Of a DNA stretch of 64,000 nt, positions 33,690-42,054 are shown piece by piece. The notes beneath the pieces are model-generated. The model saw only the letters and a program-made list of their open reading frames with translations. It was not told where the DNA came from and made no database searches. A program made the position numbers and the translations under genes. Within the stretch, counting starts at the first letter, position 1; every line of letters begins with the position of its first letter. The DNA comes from Pseudomonadales bacterium (GTDB lineage: Bacteria; Pseudomonadota; Gammaproteobacteria; Pseudomonadales; Halieaceae): assembly GCA_024234735.1 (NCBI GenBank), contig JACKNV010000001.1, positions 806,001-870,000 on the forward strand, given 5' to 3'.

Positions 33690-34766
33690 ATGAACCCGAC
33701 CCGTATCATCCTGGCGGCCCTGCTGGGTCTGGCCGTGGCTGGTTGCAGCAACGGCAACAACAATAACAACTCATCGCAGCCAAGTCCCGTCCTGGATCTG
33801 AGCTTGAGTGACCCTCCCATTGCGTTGCCCGATACCAGTGCTTCCTTCGCTGCCGATGTACCCTACGACGAGGGTGACCTGCAGCGCTTCGACATATACA
33901 TGCCGGACTGCGATGAGCCTACGCCGCTGGTGATCTACATCCATGGCGGCGGCTTTACCGGTGGCGACAAAGGCAGGACCCACGAAGAACACGCCGATGA
34001 GATCCGTGAATTCCTGCAGTCCTGCGTGGCTTGGGCTACCATCAACTATACCCTGCTGGTAATACCCGACGCCGACGGCGATCTGGTGGCGGCGGCCGCC
34101 CAGGGGGGCGTACGCGCTTCCCTGGACGACACCGCCAGAGCCCTGCAGTTCATGCGCTATCACTTTGCGAGCCTCAACCTGGACGCGGACAGGGTGGCCC
34201 TGTACGGGGGTTCAGCGGGTGCCGGTTCCAGCCTGTGGCTCGGTACCCACGACGACATGGCCGACCCGGAGAACGACGACCCTGTGCTGCGCGAATCCAC
34301 CCGGGTACGCGCGGTGGGAGCGCTGGCGACCCAGGCGACTTACGATATCCCGGACTGGGAGAACATCCTGCTACCCATTACCGAGCCCTTCGCCGCGGTG
34401 CTCGGTGGCACCGACATTCCCTCTGTCGCCGCCGGGGTCGGTGCCAGCAACTACCTGCTGACCTTTCTGGGCATAAGCAGCCTGGACCAGTTGAACGACC
34501 CGGCCCAGCTTCAGTACCGGTCCGAAGTCGACATGCTGGAACTGATGGATGCCGGCGATGCCCCGATCTATGTTCACAACTACGTGGTGAGCATGGACGA
34601 CCTGCTGAACGTGTTTCTGCACCACGGCCTGCACGCACTGGCAGTCAAAGCCCGGGCCGACGAGGTGGGGCTGCACAGTGTGGCCTACTCGGAAGACCCG
34701 GACTATTACCTGGAGGACCCCTCGGGTGAGGGGCTGGTGTCCTTTTTGACGCGGCACCTGCGCTAA
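33690..34766 (+). CDS. Alpha/beta hydrolase lipoprotein (HSL/carboxylesterase-like)
   Basis: Exported lipid-anchored hydrolase of about 358 residues. The N-terminus is a lipoprotein signal ending LAVAGC, followed by an Asn-rich linker. The hydrolase part has the oxyanion motif IHGGGF and the nucleophile elbow GGSAGAGSS, as in hormone-sensitive-lipase-type esterases; a late His in LHHGLHAL is a candidate catalytic base. The start could be GTG 33678 (four residues longer) or ATG 33690; both keep the signal peptide. Substrate unknown. Confidence 0.82.
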   Translation: MNPTRIILAALLGLAVAGCSNGNNNNNSSQPSPVLDLSLSDPPIALPDTSASFAADVPYDEGDLQRFDIYMPDCDEPTPLVIYIHGGGFTGGDKGRTHEEHADEIREFLQSCVAWATINYTLLVIPDADGDLVAAAAQGGVRASLDDTARALQFMRYHFASLNLDADRVALYGGSAGAGSSLWLGTHDDMADPENDDPVLRESTRVRAVGALATQATYDIPDWENILLPITEPFAAVLGGTDIPSVAAGVGASNYLLTFLGISSLDQLNDPAQLQYRSEVDMLELMDAGDAPIYVHNYVVSMDDLLNVFLHHGLHALAVKARADEVGLHSVAYSEDPDYYLEDPSGEGLVSFLTRHLR

Positions 34767-35004
34767 TCTGCAGGAACGCGGCGTTGGCTCCTGGCCCTTC
34801 CTGGCGCCACCGGTTGCCCGGCGGTTACTTTCAGTGTTCCCGGGGTACTGTTAGCGGGTATACTCTCGGGCTTCGCATGGGAAGCGCATCGCGGGCCGTC
34901 CAGTACCCTGCATTGGCGCCATACACCCAGGCGAGTAACGGCTATCACAAAGCTGTAACGCTGAGTTAATATTCTAACGGGGTCCAATTAACCGAGGTGC
35001 CGTC

Positions 35005-35241
35005 ATGGGAGCGGGAGAAAACATACAGGAACGATTTCTCGGGGTGCTGCGGGACAAGCGTATTCCCGTTTCGGTATTCCTGAAAAACGGCATAAAGTTG
35101 CAGGGTACGATCGATAGTTTCGATTTGTACTCGGTGATGCTGAAGAACGTCGGCACCCAGATGGTATACAAGCACGCCATCTCAACCATTTTGCCCTCAA
35201 GCGGGGAACGCACGCTGCGTGGACGTAGCAGTTCTTCGTAA
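35005..35241 (+). CDS. Divergent Hfq-like RNA-binding protein
   Basis: Sm-fold protein of 78 residues that aligns without gaps to E. coli Hfq over its first 65 residues, with about 38 identities by my hand alignment. The Sm2 core QMVYKHAIST is intact, including the proximal-face Lys56 and His57, as are Gln8 and the distal-face GIKLQG strand. Differences are Gln41 to Leu, Phe42 to Tyr and, on the rim, Asn13 to Gly and Arg17 to Asp. The C-terminal tail is short. It is not between miaA and hflX, so this is probably a second Hfq. GAGGTG precedes the ATG; a TATACT at 34859-34864 may belong to its promoter. Confidence 0.85.
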   Translation: MGAGENIQERFLGVLRDKRIPVSVFLKNGIKLQGTIDSFDLYSVMLKNVGTQMVYKHAISTILPSSGERTLRGRSSSS

Positions 35242-35577
35242 CCCCGGCTTTATGTGACGGCCGTCGCAGACCTGACGGGTGGGAGGTGGCACCGCGGCGA
35301 CAGTTTGCTAGCCTTGAGTCGTGTGCTATTCCCCAATGGCCCACACTCGGCGGGGCCGCAGATCCCATACCGGTCTGCGTAACGGCAAGGAACTTCGTCC
35401 TCCTGGCTGCCCCGCCTTCTTTTCTCAAACCGCACACATCCTGGCCACAACGGCGAGTTGCTGGCGCTGGCAGTTTTCCTCGGGAAGGGAGAATATTTTT
35501 CGTGGATGCCGCAATGCCGGCAGATGTTCAGGATGATTCCAGAAGTTTTATCTAAACTGCTGTTTCATATGGCTTAA
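35242..35577. other. Intergenic region between the Hfq-like gene and tRNA-Ser(GGA)
   Basis: 336 bp lying downstream of both neighbours. Open frames in both directions exist but show no family resemblance, signal peptide or ribosome site I trust. No convincing terminator or promoter was found. Confidence 0.5.
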
Positions 35578-35665
35578 TGGCGGTGAGGGAGGGATTCGAA
35601 CCCTCGATACGTTGCCGTATACACACTTTCCAGGCGTGCGCCTTCGACCACTCGGCCACCTCACC
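35578..35665 (-). tRNA. tRNA-Ser (anticodon GGA)
   Basis: 88-nt class II tRNA with encoded CCA (35578-35580). The acceptor GGTGAGG pairs with CCTCACC, discriminator G; anticodon GGA at 35629-35631 on the minus strand in loop CTGGAAA; long variable arm. Confidence 0.97.
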
Positions 35666-35678
35666 GTTGAGGGCGCGC

Positions 35679-35707
35679 ATCATACCACAAGATCCGCGAC
35701 TTGCCAG
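35679..35707 (-). promoter_or_regulatory. Promoter of tRNA-Ser(GGA)
   Basis: On the minus strand CTGGCA (35707-35702) and TATGAT (35684-35679) are 17 bp apart; the -10 is followed by GCGCGCCC, the same discriminator as at yceD and tRNA-Glu. Confidence 0.75.
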
Positions 35708-35743
35708 TCCTGGTGCGGGCGATTCCGTGCCCGGCGCAGGCCA

Positions 35744-36565
35744 CTACTGCCGGTTGAGCCGGGGAAGCGGCGCGGCCTGGGGATCGGTGCTGCGAAACGG
35801 GCTGATATCCAGCCCGCCGCGACGGGTATAACAGCCCTGGATGTGTAGGAACCGCGGCCGGCAACTGGCCTGGATGTCGCAGAACATACGCTCGATACAC
35901 TGCTCGTGGAACTCCTGGTGGCACCGGTAGGCGATGATATAGCGCAGCAGTGACTCCGGGCGAATAGCGGGCCCGCCGTAACACAACCACACGGTGGCCC
36001 AGTCCGGCTGGCCGGTCACCGGGCACAGGGAGCGCAGCAGGTGGCTGTAGAAGGTCTGCTCGGCGTACTGTTCGCCGGTTTCCAGCAGATCGGCGCGGGG
36101 CTCTCCGGCCACCGGGGCAAACTCGAGATCGTCCAGGCAGTCCCCCGGTGGCGCGCTGCCCGCCAGGCGCGGGTCGCAGACGTCCAGCAGTTCCAGCTCG
36201 ACCGGTGCCCCCGCCACTGCGGAGATGTCCGCGCACACGGTGCGCACCAGCACGGCCTCGCTGGCGAAGCAGGTATTGTTGAGGGAGTTGAAATACAGCT
36301 TGAGGGATTTGGACTCGACCATATTGGGGGAACTGGCGGGTACGCACAGGCGTCCCACCCTGGCCAACGGCCGGCCCGCGGGGTCCAGCCAGGACAACTC
36401 GTAGGCGTGCCAGACATCGATGCCGTGGAAGGGAAGCACCCCGGTGACGCCGAGCGCGTGGCGGCCCCGGGCGCGAGGAATGGGGAACAGCAACTGCGGC
36501 GCATAGGCGTCGACCACCGGGGTGTTTTTACCCAGCAGCATCCCGCCGTGTTCGTCGCCGCCCAT
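35744..36565 (-). CDS. queF: NADPH-dependent 7-cyano-7-deazaguanine reductase QueF
   Basis: Reduces preQ0 to preQ1 in queuosine synthesis for tRNA wobble position 34. The 273-residue protein is the long, two-domain YqcD-type form: an N-terminal part with ESKSLKLYFNSLNNTCF (the QueF motif region) and a catalytic part with Cys181 and Asp188 in LCPVTGQPDW. The ATG overlaps the stop of the ABC permease by one base (TAATG), so translation is coupled. Confidence 0.95.
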   Translation of the reverse strand: MGGDEHGGMLLGKNTPVVDAYAPQLLFPIPRARGRHALGVTGVLPFHGIDVWHAYELSWLDPAGRPLARVGRLCVPASSPNMVESKSLKLYFNSLNNTCFASEAVLVRTVCADISAVAGAPVELELLDVCDPRLAGSAPPGDCLDDLEFAPVAGEPRADLLETGEQYAEQTFYSHLLRSLCPVTGQPDWATVWLCYGGPAIRPESLLRYIIAYRCHQEFHEQCIERMFCDIQASCRPRFLHIQGCYTRRGGLDISPFRSTDPQAAPLPRLNRQ

Positions 36566-37338
36566 TACTGCCGCAGGCGGGTGCCGGAATTCAGCAGGTG
36601 CATGCTGAAACTGAAGGCCGCCACGGTAAACAGGCCTATCATGCCGAAGGCCAGCGGCAGGCTGACATCAGACACCCCGAGCACCCCGTAGCGAAAAGCA
36701 TTCACCACGTAGACCAGCGGGTTGAGCCTGGAGACGCCGGCCCAGAAGTCCGGCAGCAGATCCATGGAATAGAATACCCCGCCCAGGTAAATCAGCGGGG
36801 TCAGCACGAAGGTGGGGATGATGGAGATGTCGTCAAAGCTGTTGGCGTACACCGCGTTGATAAAACCCGCCAGGGCGAACAGCGTCGACGTCATCAACAC
36901 GGTGACCGCCACGATGACATAGCTGTGGACGTGCAGCCGGGTGAAAAACAGGGAGACCAGGGTAACCACCACGGCTACGAACAGGCCGCGGGTGATACCG
37001 CCGACCACATAGCCCATCAGGATCACGTAGTTGGGCGTCGGCGAAACCAGCAGCTCCTCGACACTGTTGTTGAACTTGGAGCCGAAAAAAGACGACACCA
37101 CGTTGGAATAGGAGTTGGTGACGATAGCCATCATGATCAGCCCCGGCACCACGAACTGCATATAGGTGAAGCCGCCCATGTCGCCGATACGCGAACCGAT
37201 CAGCGAGCCGAATATCACGAAGTACAGTGACATGGTGATGGCCGAAGGCAACAGCGTCTGGGTCCAGATACGCAGGTAGCGCCGGATCTCCTTGCGCACG
37301 ATGGTCATGAATGCGATGTATTGCTCTGCCAGAGTCAT
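36565..37338 (-). CDS. yadH: ABC-2 type transporter permease (YadH-like)
   Basis: Inner-membrane permease of 257 residues with six predicted helices and the ABC-2 pattern; the segment FFGSKFNNSVEELLVSPTPN is the coupling region seen in YadH. It works with the ATPase encoded directly upstream, with which it overlaps by 4 bp. Substrate is unknown for this widespread pair. The downstream gene queF is translationally coupled. Confidence 0.9.
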   Translation of the reverse strand: MTLAEQYIAFMTIVRKEIRRYLRIWTQTLLPSAITMSLYFVIFGSLIGSRIGDMGGFTYMQFVVPGLIMMAIVTNSYSNVVSSFFGSKFNNSVEELLVSPTPNYVILMGYVVGGITRGLFVAVVVTLVSLFFTRLHVHSYVIVAVTVLMTSTLFALAGFINAVYANSFDDISIIPTFVLTPLIYLGGVFYSMDLLPDFWAGVSRLNPLVYVVNAFRYGVLGVSDVSLPLAFGMIGLFTVAAFSFSMHLLNSGTRLRQ

Positions 37339-38252
37339 GCGCCGCCCTCCACCAGGTTCACGAACATTTCCTCCAGTCGGTTGGCGCGGTTGCGCATGCT
37401 GCTGATATGGATGCCCTGCCGTTCCAGTTCGACGAACACCTGGTTTATGAACTGCCCTTTCTCCACCTCGACCTCGAGCGTGTTGGCATCACTGCGGCGC
37501 ACCTTGAAACCAGCGACGGCCACAGAATCCGGTAGCGCCTCGACACAATCCAGGATAAAGACCTCGCGATTCAGGCGCCGCAGCAGTTCGCGAATGGAGC
37601 TGTGCTCGACGATCTCGCCGTGGTTGATGATGGCAATATGGCGACACAGCGCCTCGGCCTCCTCGAGGTAATGGGTGGTGAGAATGATGGTCGTACCCTC
37701 GGCGTTGATCTTGCGCAGGAAATCCCACATGGAGCGACGCATTTCGATGTCGACGCCGGCGGTGGGCTCATCGAGGATGAGCAGCCGGGGCTCGTGCACC
37801 AGCGCCCGGGCGATCATCAGGCGGCGCTTCATGCCCCCGGAGAGCATGCGCGACTGAACCTCGCGCTTATCCCACAGCCCCAGGGCCCGCAGGTATTGCT
37901 CGGCGCGCTGGCGCGCGAGTTCGGCCGGCATGCCGTAGTAGCCGGCCTGGTTGACGACAATATCCAGCGGCTTCTCAAACTGGTTGAAGTTGAATTCCTG
38001 CGGAACGATACCGATGTATTTCTTGGCCGCGGCAAAATCCCGGTCGATATCGACGTCGAAGACGCAGACACGCCCCGCGGTCTTGGCGACCAGTGAGCAG
38101 ATAATACCGATGGTGGTGGACTTGCCCGCGCCATTGGGCCCCAGTAGCGCGAAAAAATCGCCCTGCTCCACGCGCAGGCTGATGCCCTTGAGCGCCTCAA
38201 AGCCGTCGCCGTATACCTTGCTGAGATTTTCGATGGTGAGTGCTGGTATCAT
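37335..38252 (-). CDS. yadG: ABC transporter ATP-binding protein (YadG-like)
   Basis: Cytoplasmic ATPase of 305 residues energising the YadH-like permease. Motifs in order: Walker A GPNGAGKST (about 38-46), Q-loop VPQEF, signature LSGGMKRR, Walker B LLILDEPTAGVD, and the H-loop TTHYLEEAE. The family C-terminal extension (about 225-305) is present. The start ATG 38252 gives the standard MIPALTIENLSKVYG beginning. It diverges from the small gene at 38347. Confidence 0.93.
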   Translation of the reverse strand: MIPALTIENLSKVYGDGFEALKGISLRVEQGDFFALLGPNGAGKSTTIGIICSLVAKTAGRVCVFDVDIDRDFAAAKKYIGIVPQEFNFNQFEKPLDIVVNQAGYYGMPAELARQRAEQYLRALGLWDKREVQSRMLSGGMKRRLMIARALVHEPRLLILDEPTAGVDIEMRRSMWDFLRKINAEGTTIILTTHYLEEAEALCRHIAIINHGEIVEHSSIRELLRRLNREVFILDCVEALPDSVAVAGFKVRRSDANTLEVEVEKGQFINQVFVELERQGIHISSMRNRANRLEEMFVNLVEGGA

Positions 38253-38346
38253 GTCGTTCCGGAATCGCGATAACCGGCAACGCGTCAGCGCCGCCGGAGA
38301 AAACGCGCCATTGTACCCGTATTCGCCCTGCTAAACGACATCGCTC

Positions 38347-38733
38347 ATGAACGACCAACAATATCTCGCCCACTGCCGCGGCCAACTCGAGGATTTTGCC
38401 GCGACCCTGGTGCGGCGCACCGCATCCCTGCCGCAGGGTGAGGGGTTGAAGGAACTGGCAGAGGCTTTCCAGGCGCTGCTGGCGCCCGCTGACGACGACA
38501 TCTACAGCCGGGGCCAGCCCCTGCTGGCGCGCCTGTTCGCCAGCTACCCCGAGTTTGCGCCCACCCTGCCCCGCGACCTGCTGTGGTTCTTCGGCGGCGA
38601 CTGCCTGCATTTCATGCCCGATGATGAAATAGCCCTGTACCAGCAACTGGACGAACTGCGGCACCAGGCCGCCGCTAGGGGCGAAACCCTGGACCTGCAA
38701 GCCGCCAAAGCCAAACTGCTGCAGTTACAATGA
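38347..38733 (+). CDS. Conserved hypothetical protein (PA2817-like)
   Basis: Soluble helical protein of 128 residues that resembles, as far as I recall, Pseudomonas PA2817; the strongest block is PRDLLWFFGGDCLHFMPDDE near residues 77-96. No signal peptide or membrane segment. Function unknown. It diverges from the yadG-yadH-queF operon, and a promoter for tRNA-Glu begins 30 bp after its stop. Confidence 0.75.
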   Translation: MNDQQYLAHCRGQLEDFAATLVRRTASLPQGEGLKELAEAFQALLAPADDDIYSRGQPLLARLFASYPEFAPTLPRDLLWFFGGDCLHFMPDDEIALYQQLDELRHQAAARGETLDLQAAKAKLLQLQ

Positions 38734-38762
38734 GTTGCCCGCAAATTTGCCCGCGCGGGGGC

Positions 38763-38791
38763 TTGACGCGCTGCGGGACTCTACCTACAAT
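38763..38791 (+). promoter_or_regulatory. Promoter of the tRNA-Glu/tRNA-Gly cluster
   Basis: TTGACG at 38763-38768 and TACAAT at 38786-38791, spacer exactly 17 bp, followed by the discriminator GCGCGCC. Transcription should start near 38798, about 20 nt before mature tRNA-Glu. Confidence 0.88.
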
Positions 38792-38817
38792 GCGCGCCTC
38801 TTGATTGAGACCAATGC

Positions 38818-38893
38818 GTCCCCTTCGTCTAGTGGCCTAGGACCCTGCCCTTTCACGGCAGTAACAGGGGTTCGAACCCCCTAGGGGACGCCA
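38818..38893 (+). tRNA. tRNA-Glu (anticodon UUC)
   Basis: 76-nt tRNA, acceptor GTCCCCT/AGGGGAC, discriminator G, encoded CCA at 38891-38893, anticodon TTC at 38852-38854. Confidence 0.98.
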
Positions 38894-38912
38894 CTCATCA
38901 AGTGCCCTTTTC

Positions 38913-38958
38913 GCGGGAATAGCTCAGTTGGTAGAGCGCAACCTTGCCAAGGTTGAGG
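38913..38958 (+). pseudogene. Truncated tRNA-Gly(GCC) copy
   Basis: The first 46 nt are identical to the intact tRNA-Gly at 39017-39092 (acceptor 5' strand, D arm, complete anticodon arm and two more bases). After 38958 the sequence turns unrelated: no T arm, no 3' acceptor strand and no CCA, and 58 nt later the full gene begins. It cannot fold as a tRNA. Confidence 0.9.
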
Positions 38959-39016
38959 GGGGGCGCCCAGCCTCGCCGGCTCCGGCGACCACGGCGGTGG
39001 ATACACGCAGCAATGT

Positions 39017-39092
39017 GCGGGAATAGCTCAGTTGGTAGAGCGCAACCTTGCCAAGGTTGAGGTCGCCGGTTCGAACCCGGTTTCCCGCTCCA
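39017..39092 (+). tRNA. tRNA-Gly (anticodon GCC)
   Basis: 76-nt tRNA, acceptor GCGGGAA/TTCCCGC, discriminator T, encoded CCA at 39090-39092, anticodon GCC at 39050-39052. Likely co-transcribed with tRNA-Glu and preceded by a truncated copy of itself. Confidence 0.98.
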
Positions 39093-39201
39093 ATACTTCC
39101 TAAATGATTTCTTGCTATCGGCTCCGGCGGGGAAGCAGGCGAACTACACTCCTGCCGGCCTGACCCACTAGCCCGCCCACGTGGACAGCGGGCTTATGTG
39201 C

Positions 39202-39585
39202 TTAACTGCCTGACTTCAGCCGGACCGACAAGCTGTTGATGCAATAGCGCAGCCCGGTGGGGGCGGGGCCGTCCTCGAACACGTGCCCCAGGTGAGCACC
39301 GCATTTTTGGCACATCACCTCGGTACGAATCATACCGTGGCTGGTGTCGCGCTCCTCGACGATACTGGCGGCATCGGCGGGCTGGAAGAAGCTGGGCCAG
39401 CCACAGCCGGAGTCGTACTTGGTCTCCGACAGGAACAGGGGTTCGGCGCAACAGCGGCAGTGGTATACGCCCTCTTCCTTGCAGTCCCAGTACTCTCCGG
39501 TGAAGGCGCGCTCGGTACCCTTGTTCCGCGTCACATGGAATTCCTCAGGGGTCAGCTTGTCGCGCCAGTAGTCGTGGTCTTTCAT
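39202..39585 (-). CDS. msrB: Peptide-methionine (R)-S-oxide reductase MsrB
   Basis: Repairs methionine-R-sulfoxide in proteins using thioredoxin. The 127-residue protein has zinc-binding Cys43/Cys46 and Cys92/Cys95, the GCGWPSFFQP motif, and the catalytic cysteine Cys115 in LRYCINSLSV. A strong AAGGAG precedes the ATG. A 7-bp inverted repeat AGCCCGC/GCGGGCT (39170-39194) lies just past its stop but lacks a U-tract. Confidence 0.97.
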   Translation of the reverse strand: MKDHDYWRDKLTPEEFHVTRNKGTERAFTGEYWDCKEEGVYHCRCCAEPLFLSETKYDSGCGWPSFFQPADAASIVEERDTSHGMIRTEVMCQKCGAHLGHVFEDGPAPTGLRYCINSLSVRLKSGS

Positions 39586-39709
39586 CGTAAACTCCTTGCC
39601 AGCAGCTAGCGTACACCTATCTTCCAGCCGGCACTACCGGCGTCGGGGCTGCCGGGCATACACGGCGAATCGCCTCCCCGCCCGCAGACAGGCATCGCCG
39701 GTGACCGCA

Positions 39710-40852
39710 TCACACCCGGGTTCCCACCCGGTACAGGATACGGTCGTCGTAGCCGGTAACGACTGTGCGCCAGCCGCACAGTTCGGCGTCGAGTTGCGGA
39801 TCGTTGGTGTCCACCAGCAGCGGGCGCCCCTGCAGCGCGGCGATCTTCGACTTGGCGGCCACGATGAGGATGTTTTCCAGCCCCACCCGCCGGATTACCG
39901 CCGGTGAAAACTGTTGGTTACCACGCCCGAACAGATTGCCCTGGCCGCCGATCACGGTCACCACGATGGTACTTTCGCCGGGAGCCTGGTGCAGCTGCGC
40001 CAGCAAGGTGTCCTCGTCCACATCCGCCGCCAGCAGCGTGCCGTCCCGGATCACGTCCACACCCAGAAGCGTATTGGGCAGTTGCAGGCGCGTCATGATG
40101 GCGGCCGTGGTCGACCCGGGACCTATCAGGTAGGTGCGCCCCGGCTCCATGTTTTCCACAAGCCAGTCGGCGATATCGTCCGCCACCAGGTCGGGGCTTT
40201 CCCGACCGCCCACCTTGGTGTGTTGCAGGTAGCGGCCTTCACCAGGAACCAGCAGTTCGCCGTAGAAGCGGCTGCGCACCACGTCGTGGCGAAAGGCTTC
40301 CTCATCGATATCGCGAACTTCCCGCGGGGTAAGCCCCACCAGCCCTCCGGCGACCAGTTGCACCAGCAACTCACCCGCCGCCTCGGGGGACACCGCAAAC
40401 ACACCCGAGTGCATTTTCACACCCGCCGGAATGCCCAGCACCGGCACGGCTTTGCCGACGGCGTCGAAGATATCCCGGGCAGTGCCGTCGCCGCCGGCGA
40501 AGAGAATGAGATCGACGCCCCGTTGCAGCAGGGTCCGCGCCGCCAGGCGGGTATCGTCCGCACTACTCAGCGCTGCAGCGGCTTCGCCGGCGATGCCGTA
40601 TTCCAGGCCAAGGGTGTGCAGCACCTCGGCGCCCATGGCACCGCCCCAGGTGGTGAAGCGCAACGCCCCCGCGTGCTCGACAAGCGGCCGCAGCGCCCGC
40701 TGCACCCGATCCAGGGCCCGGTGGCGCTGTGTGGGCTCCAGGCGACTGAAACGTTGCGCCAGTTCGGCGCCGTCACTGCCCTTCAGGCCCAGGCTGCCCC
40801 CCAGGCCGGCCAGCGGATTGACGATCAGGCCTATGTGCAGGATCGCACCCAT
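39710..40852 (-). CDS. ATP-NAD kinase family protein (AcoX-like)
   Basis: Protein of 380 residues of the diacylglycerol/NAD kinase superfamily. The hallmark GGDGTARDIFDAVG lies at about 117-130, with an N-terminal GLIVNPLAGLGG and a later LIGPGSTTAAIM. It is longer than housekeeping NadK and matches the AcoX-like group, whose physiological substrate is mostly unsettled. The start is ATG 40852, one base after the pdxB stop; the frame is open to 40930 but overlaps pdxB there. Confidence 0.85.
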   Translation of the reverse strand: MGAILHIGLIVNPLAGLGGSLGLKGSDGAELAQRFSRLEPTQRHRALDRVQRALRPLVEHAGALRFTTWGGAMGAEVLHTLGLEYGIAGEAAAALSSADDTRLAARTLLQRGVDLILFAGGDGTARDIFDAVGKAVPVLGIPAGVKMHSGVFAVSPEAAGELLVQLVAGGLVGLTPREVRDIDEEAFRHDVVRSRFYGELLVPGEGRYLQHTKVGGRESPDLVADDIADWLVENMEPGRTYLIGPGSTTAAIMTRLQLPNTLLGVDVIRDGTLLAADVDEDTLLAQLHQAPGESTIVVTVIGGQGNLFGRGNQQFSPAVIRRVGLENILIVAAKSKIAALQGRPLLVDTNDPQLDAELCGWRTVVTGYDDRILYRVGTRV

Positions 40853-40853
40853 A

Positions 40854-42014
40854 TCAGTCGGTTCCCGGTGGGTTCGCGTTGTTTTCGATCCGGCATCCCA
40901 GGCCGCGCACCATCGCCAGGGTTGCGGCATCCGGGTCGGTGACGACTACCCGGCTGGCGAGCAGCTCGCGGCGCGGCGGGTACTCCCGGCGCAGGCGATC
41001 AAATCCCCCGGGCTCGGCCCCGGGGCCGGTGGCCACCTGCCGCAACGCGGCATCATCGCGGGCAATAGGGTAGCGCTGTTCCAGCAGATGGCGCAGCAGG
41101 GTTGCCGGCTCCAGCTCCGCGTGCAGGCAGATCGCGGCTGGTTCTCCTGCGGCGCTGCCCGGGTCGTGCCAGGCCACGCCCAGTTGGTTCGCCATCGCGG
41201 CAACCAGCATCTGCGTCGCCAGCAGCTTGCCGTCCAGGCTGTAGCCGGCTATATGGGCAGTACCCAGGCGCACCCGCTGTAACAGGTCGGTGTCGATATG
41301 GGGTTCGCCTTCCCAGACGTCCAGCACCACATCCGGCGCCCGCTCGCGCACGAGAAGTCGATACAGCGCCCGGTTGTCAACCACCGGTCCCCTGCTGGCG
41401 TTGACCAGCAGGCAGCCGGGCCTGAGCAGGGACAGTTCCCGTTCCCCCAGCAGGTGATAGCTGGGCCAGGGCTGTTCCCGGGTCAGCTCGGGATGCAGGC
41501 TGATCACGTCACAGCGCAATACCTCATCCAGGCTGGCAGCATGACCGACTGTGCCCTGCTCCAGCCAGGGGTCGCTGACCAGGCAGGCGATTCCAAGACA
41601 CTCCAGGCGCGCGGCCAGGGCCCTGCCAATATGCCCGTAGCCGACAATCCCGACCCTGCCGCCCCCGAGCAGCGTTTCGAGGTGGTCGCCCACGGCGGCA
41701 ATTGCCGCCAGCACGTATTCAACCACGGAGTTGGCATTGGCGCCGGGAGCGTGGCAAAAACCGATGCCCTGCTGCTGCAGCCAGCTCCGGTCGACATGGT
41801 CGACGCCACTGGTGGCGGTGCCCACAAAACGCACGGCGCTCCCGGCCAGCAATTGTTCGTCCACCTGGGTGACGGAGCGCACCAGCAAGACGTCCACGCC
41901 CGCCAGTTGTGCGCTATGCAACGTACGCCCATTACAGCGCGTTACCCGCCCCAGGGAGCCGACATAGTGCTCCACCGCGGGAATATTCTCATCGGCGAGT
42001 ACCGCCAGGGTCAC
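40854..42014 (-). CDS. pdxB: Erythronate-4-phosphate dehydrogenase PdxB
   Basis: NAD-linked dehydrogenase of the DXP-dependent pyridoxal phosphate pathway. The 386 residues are of the D-2-hydroxyacid dehydrogenase fold: VLADENIPAVEHYVG at the start, GIVGYGHIGRALA in the dinucleotide domain, the VNASRGPVVDN arginine, DVWEGEP, and the catalytic His in TAHIAGYSLDGK; a PdxB-specific dimerisation tail follows. The start is GTG at 42014; the frame continues upstream but there overlies epmC. Confidence 0.94.
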   Translation of the reverse strand: MTLAVLADENIPAVEHYVGSLGRVTRCNGRTLHSAQLAGVDVLLVRSVTQVDEQLLAGSAVRFVGTATSGVDHVDRSWLQQQGIGFCHAPGANANSVVEYVLAAIAAVGDHLETLLGGGRVGIVGYGHIGRALAARLECLGIACLVSDPWLEQGTVGHAASLDEVLRCDVISLHPELTREQPWPSYHLLGERELSLLRPGCLLVNASRGPVVDNRALYRLLVRERAPDVVLDVWEGEPHIDTDLLQRVRLGTAHIAGYSLDGKLLATQMLVAAMANQLGVAWHDPGSAAGEPAAICLHAELEPATLLRHLLEQRYPIARDDAALRQVATGPGAEPGGFDRLRREYPPRRELLASRVVVTDPDAATLAMVRGLGCRIENNANPPGTD

Positions 42015-42054
42015 CGCCGCGGCTCCCCTGGACGCAACAGCGCTGCCCGGAGGC

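Noticed and set aside
38913..38988. A second functional tRNA-Gly
   Set aside because: T arm, 3' acceptor strand and CCA are missing after nt 46.
39160..39200. Terminator between tRNA-Gly and msrB
   Set aside because: The AGCCCGC/GCGGGCT repeat lacks a U-tract on either strand.
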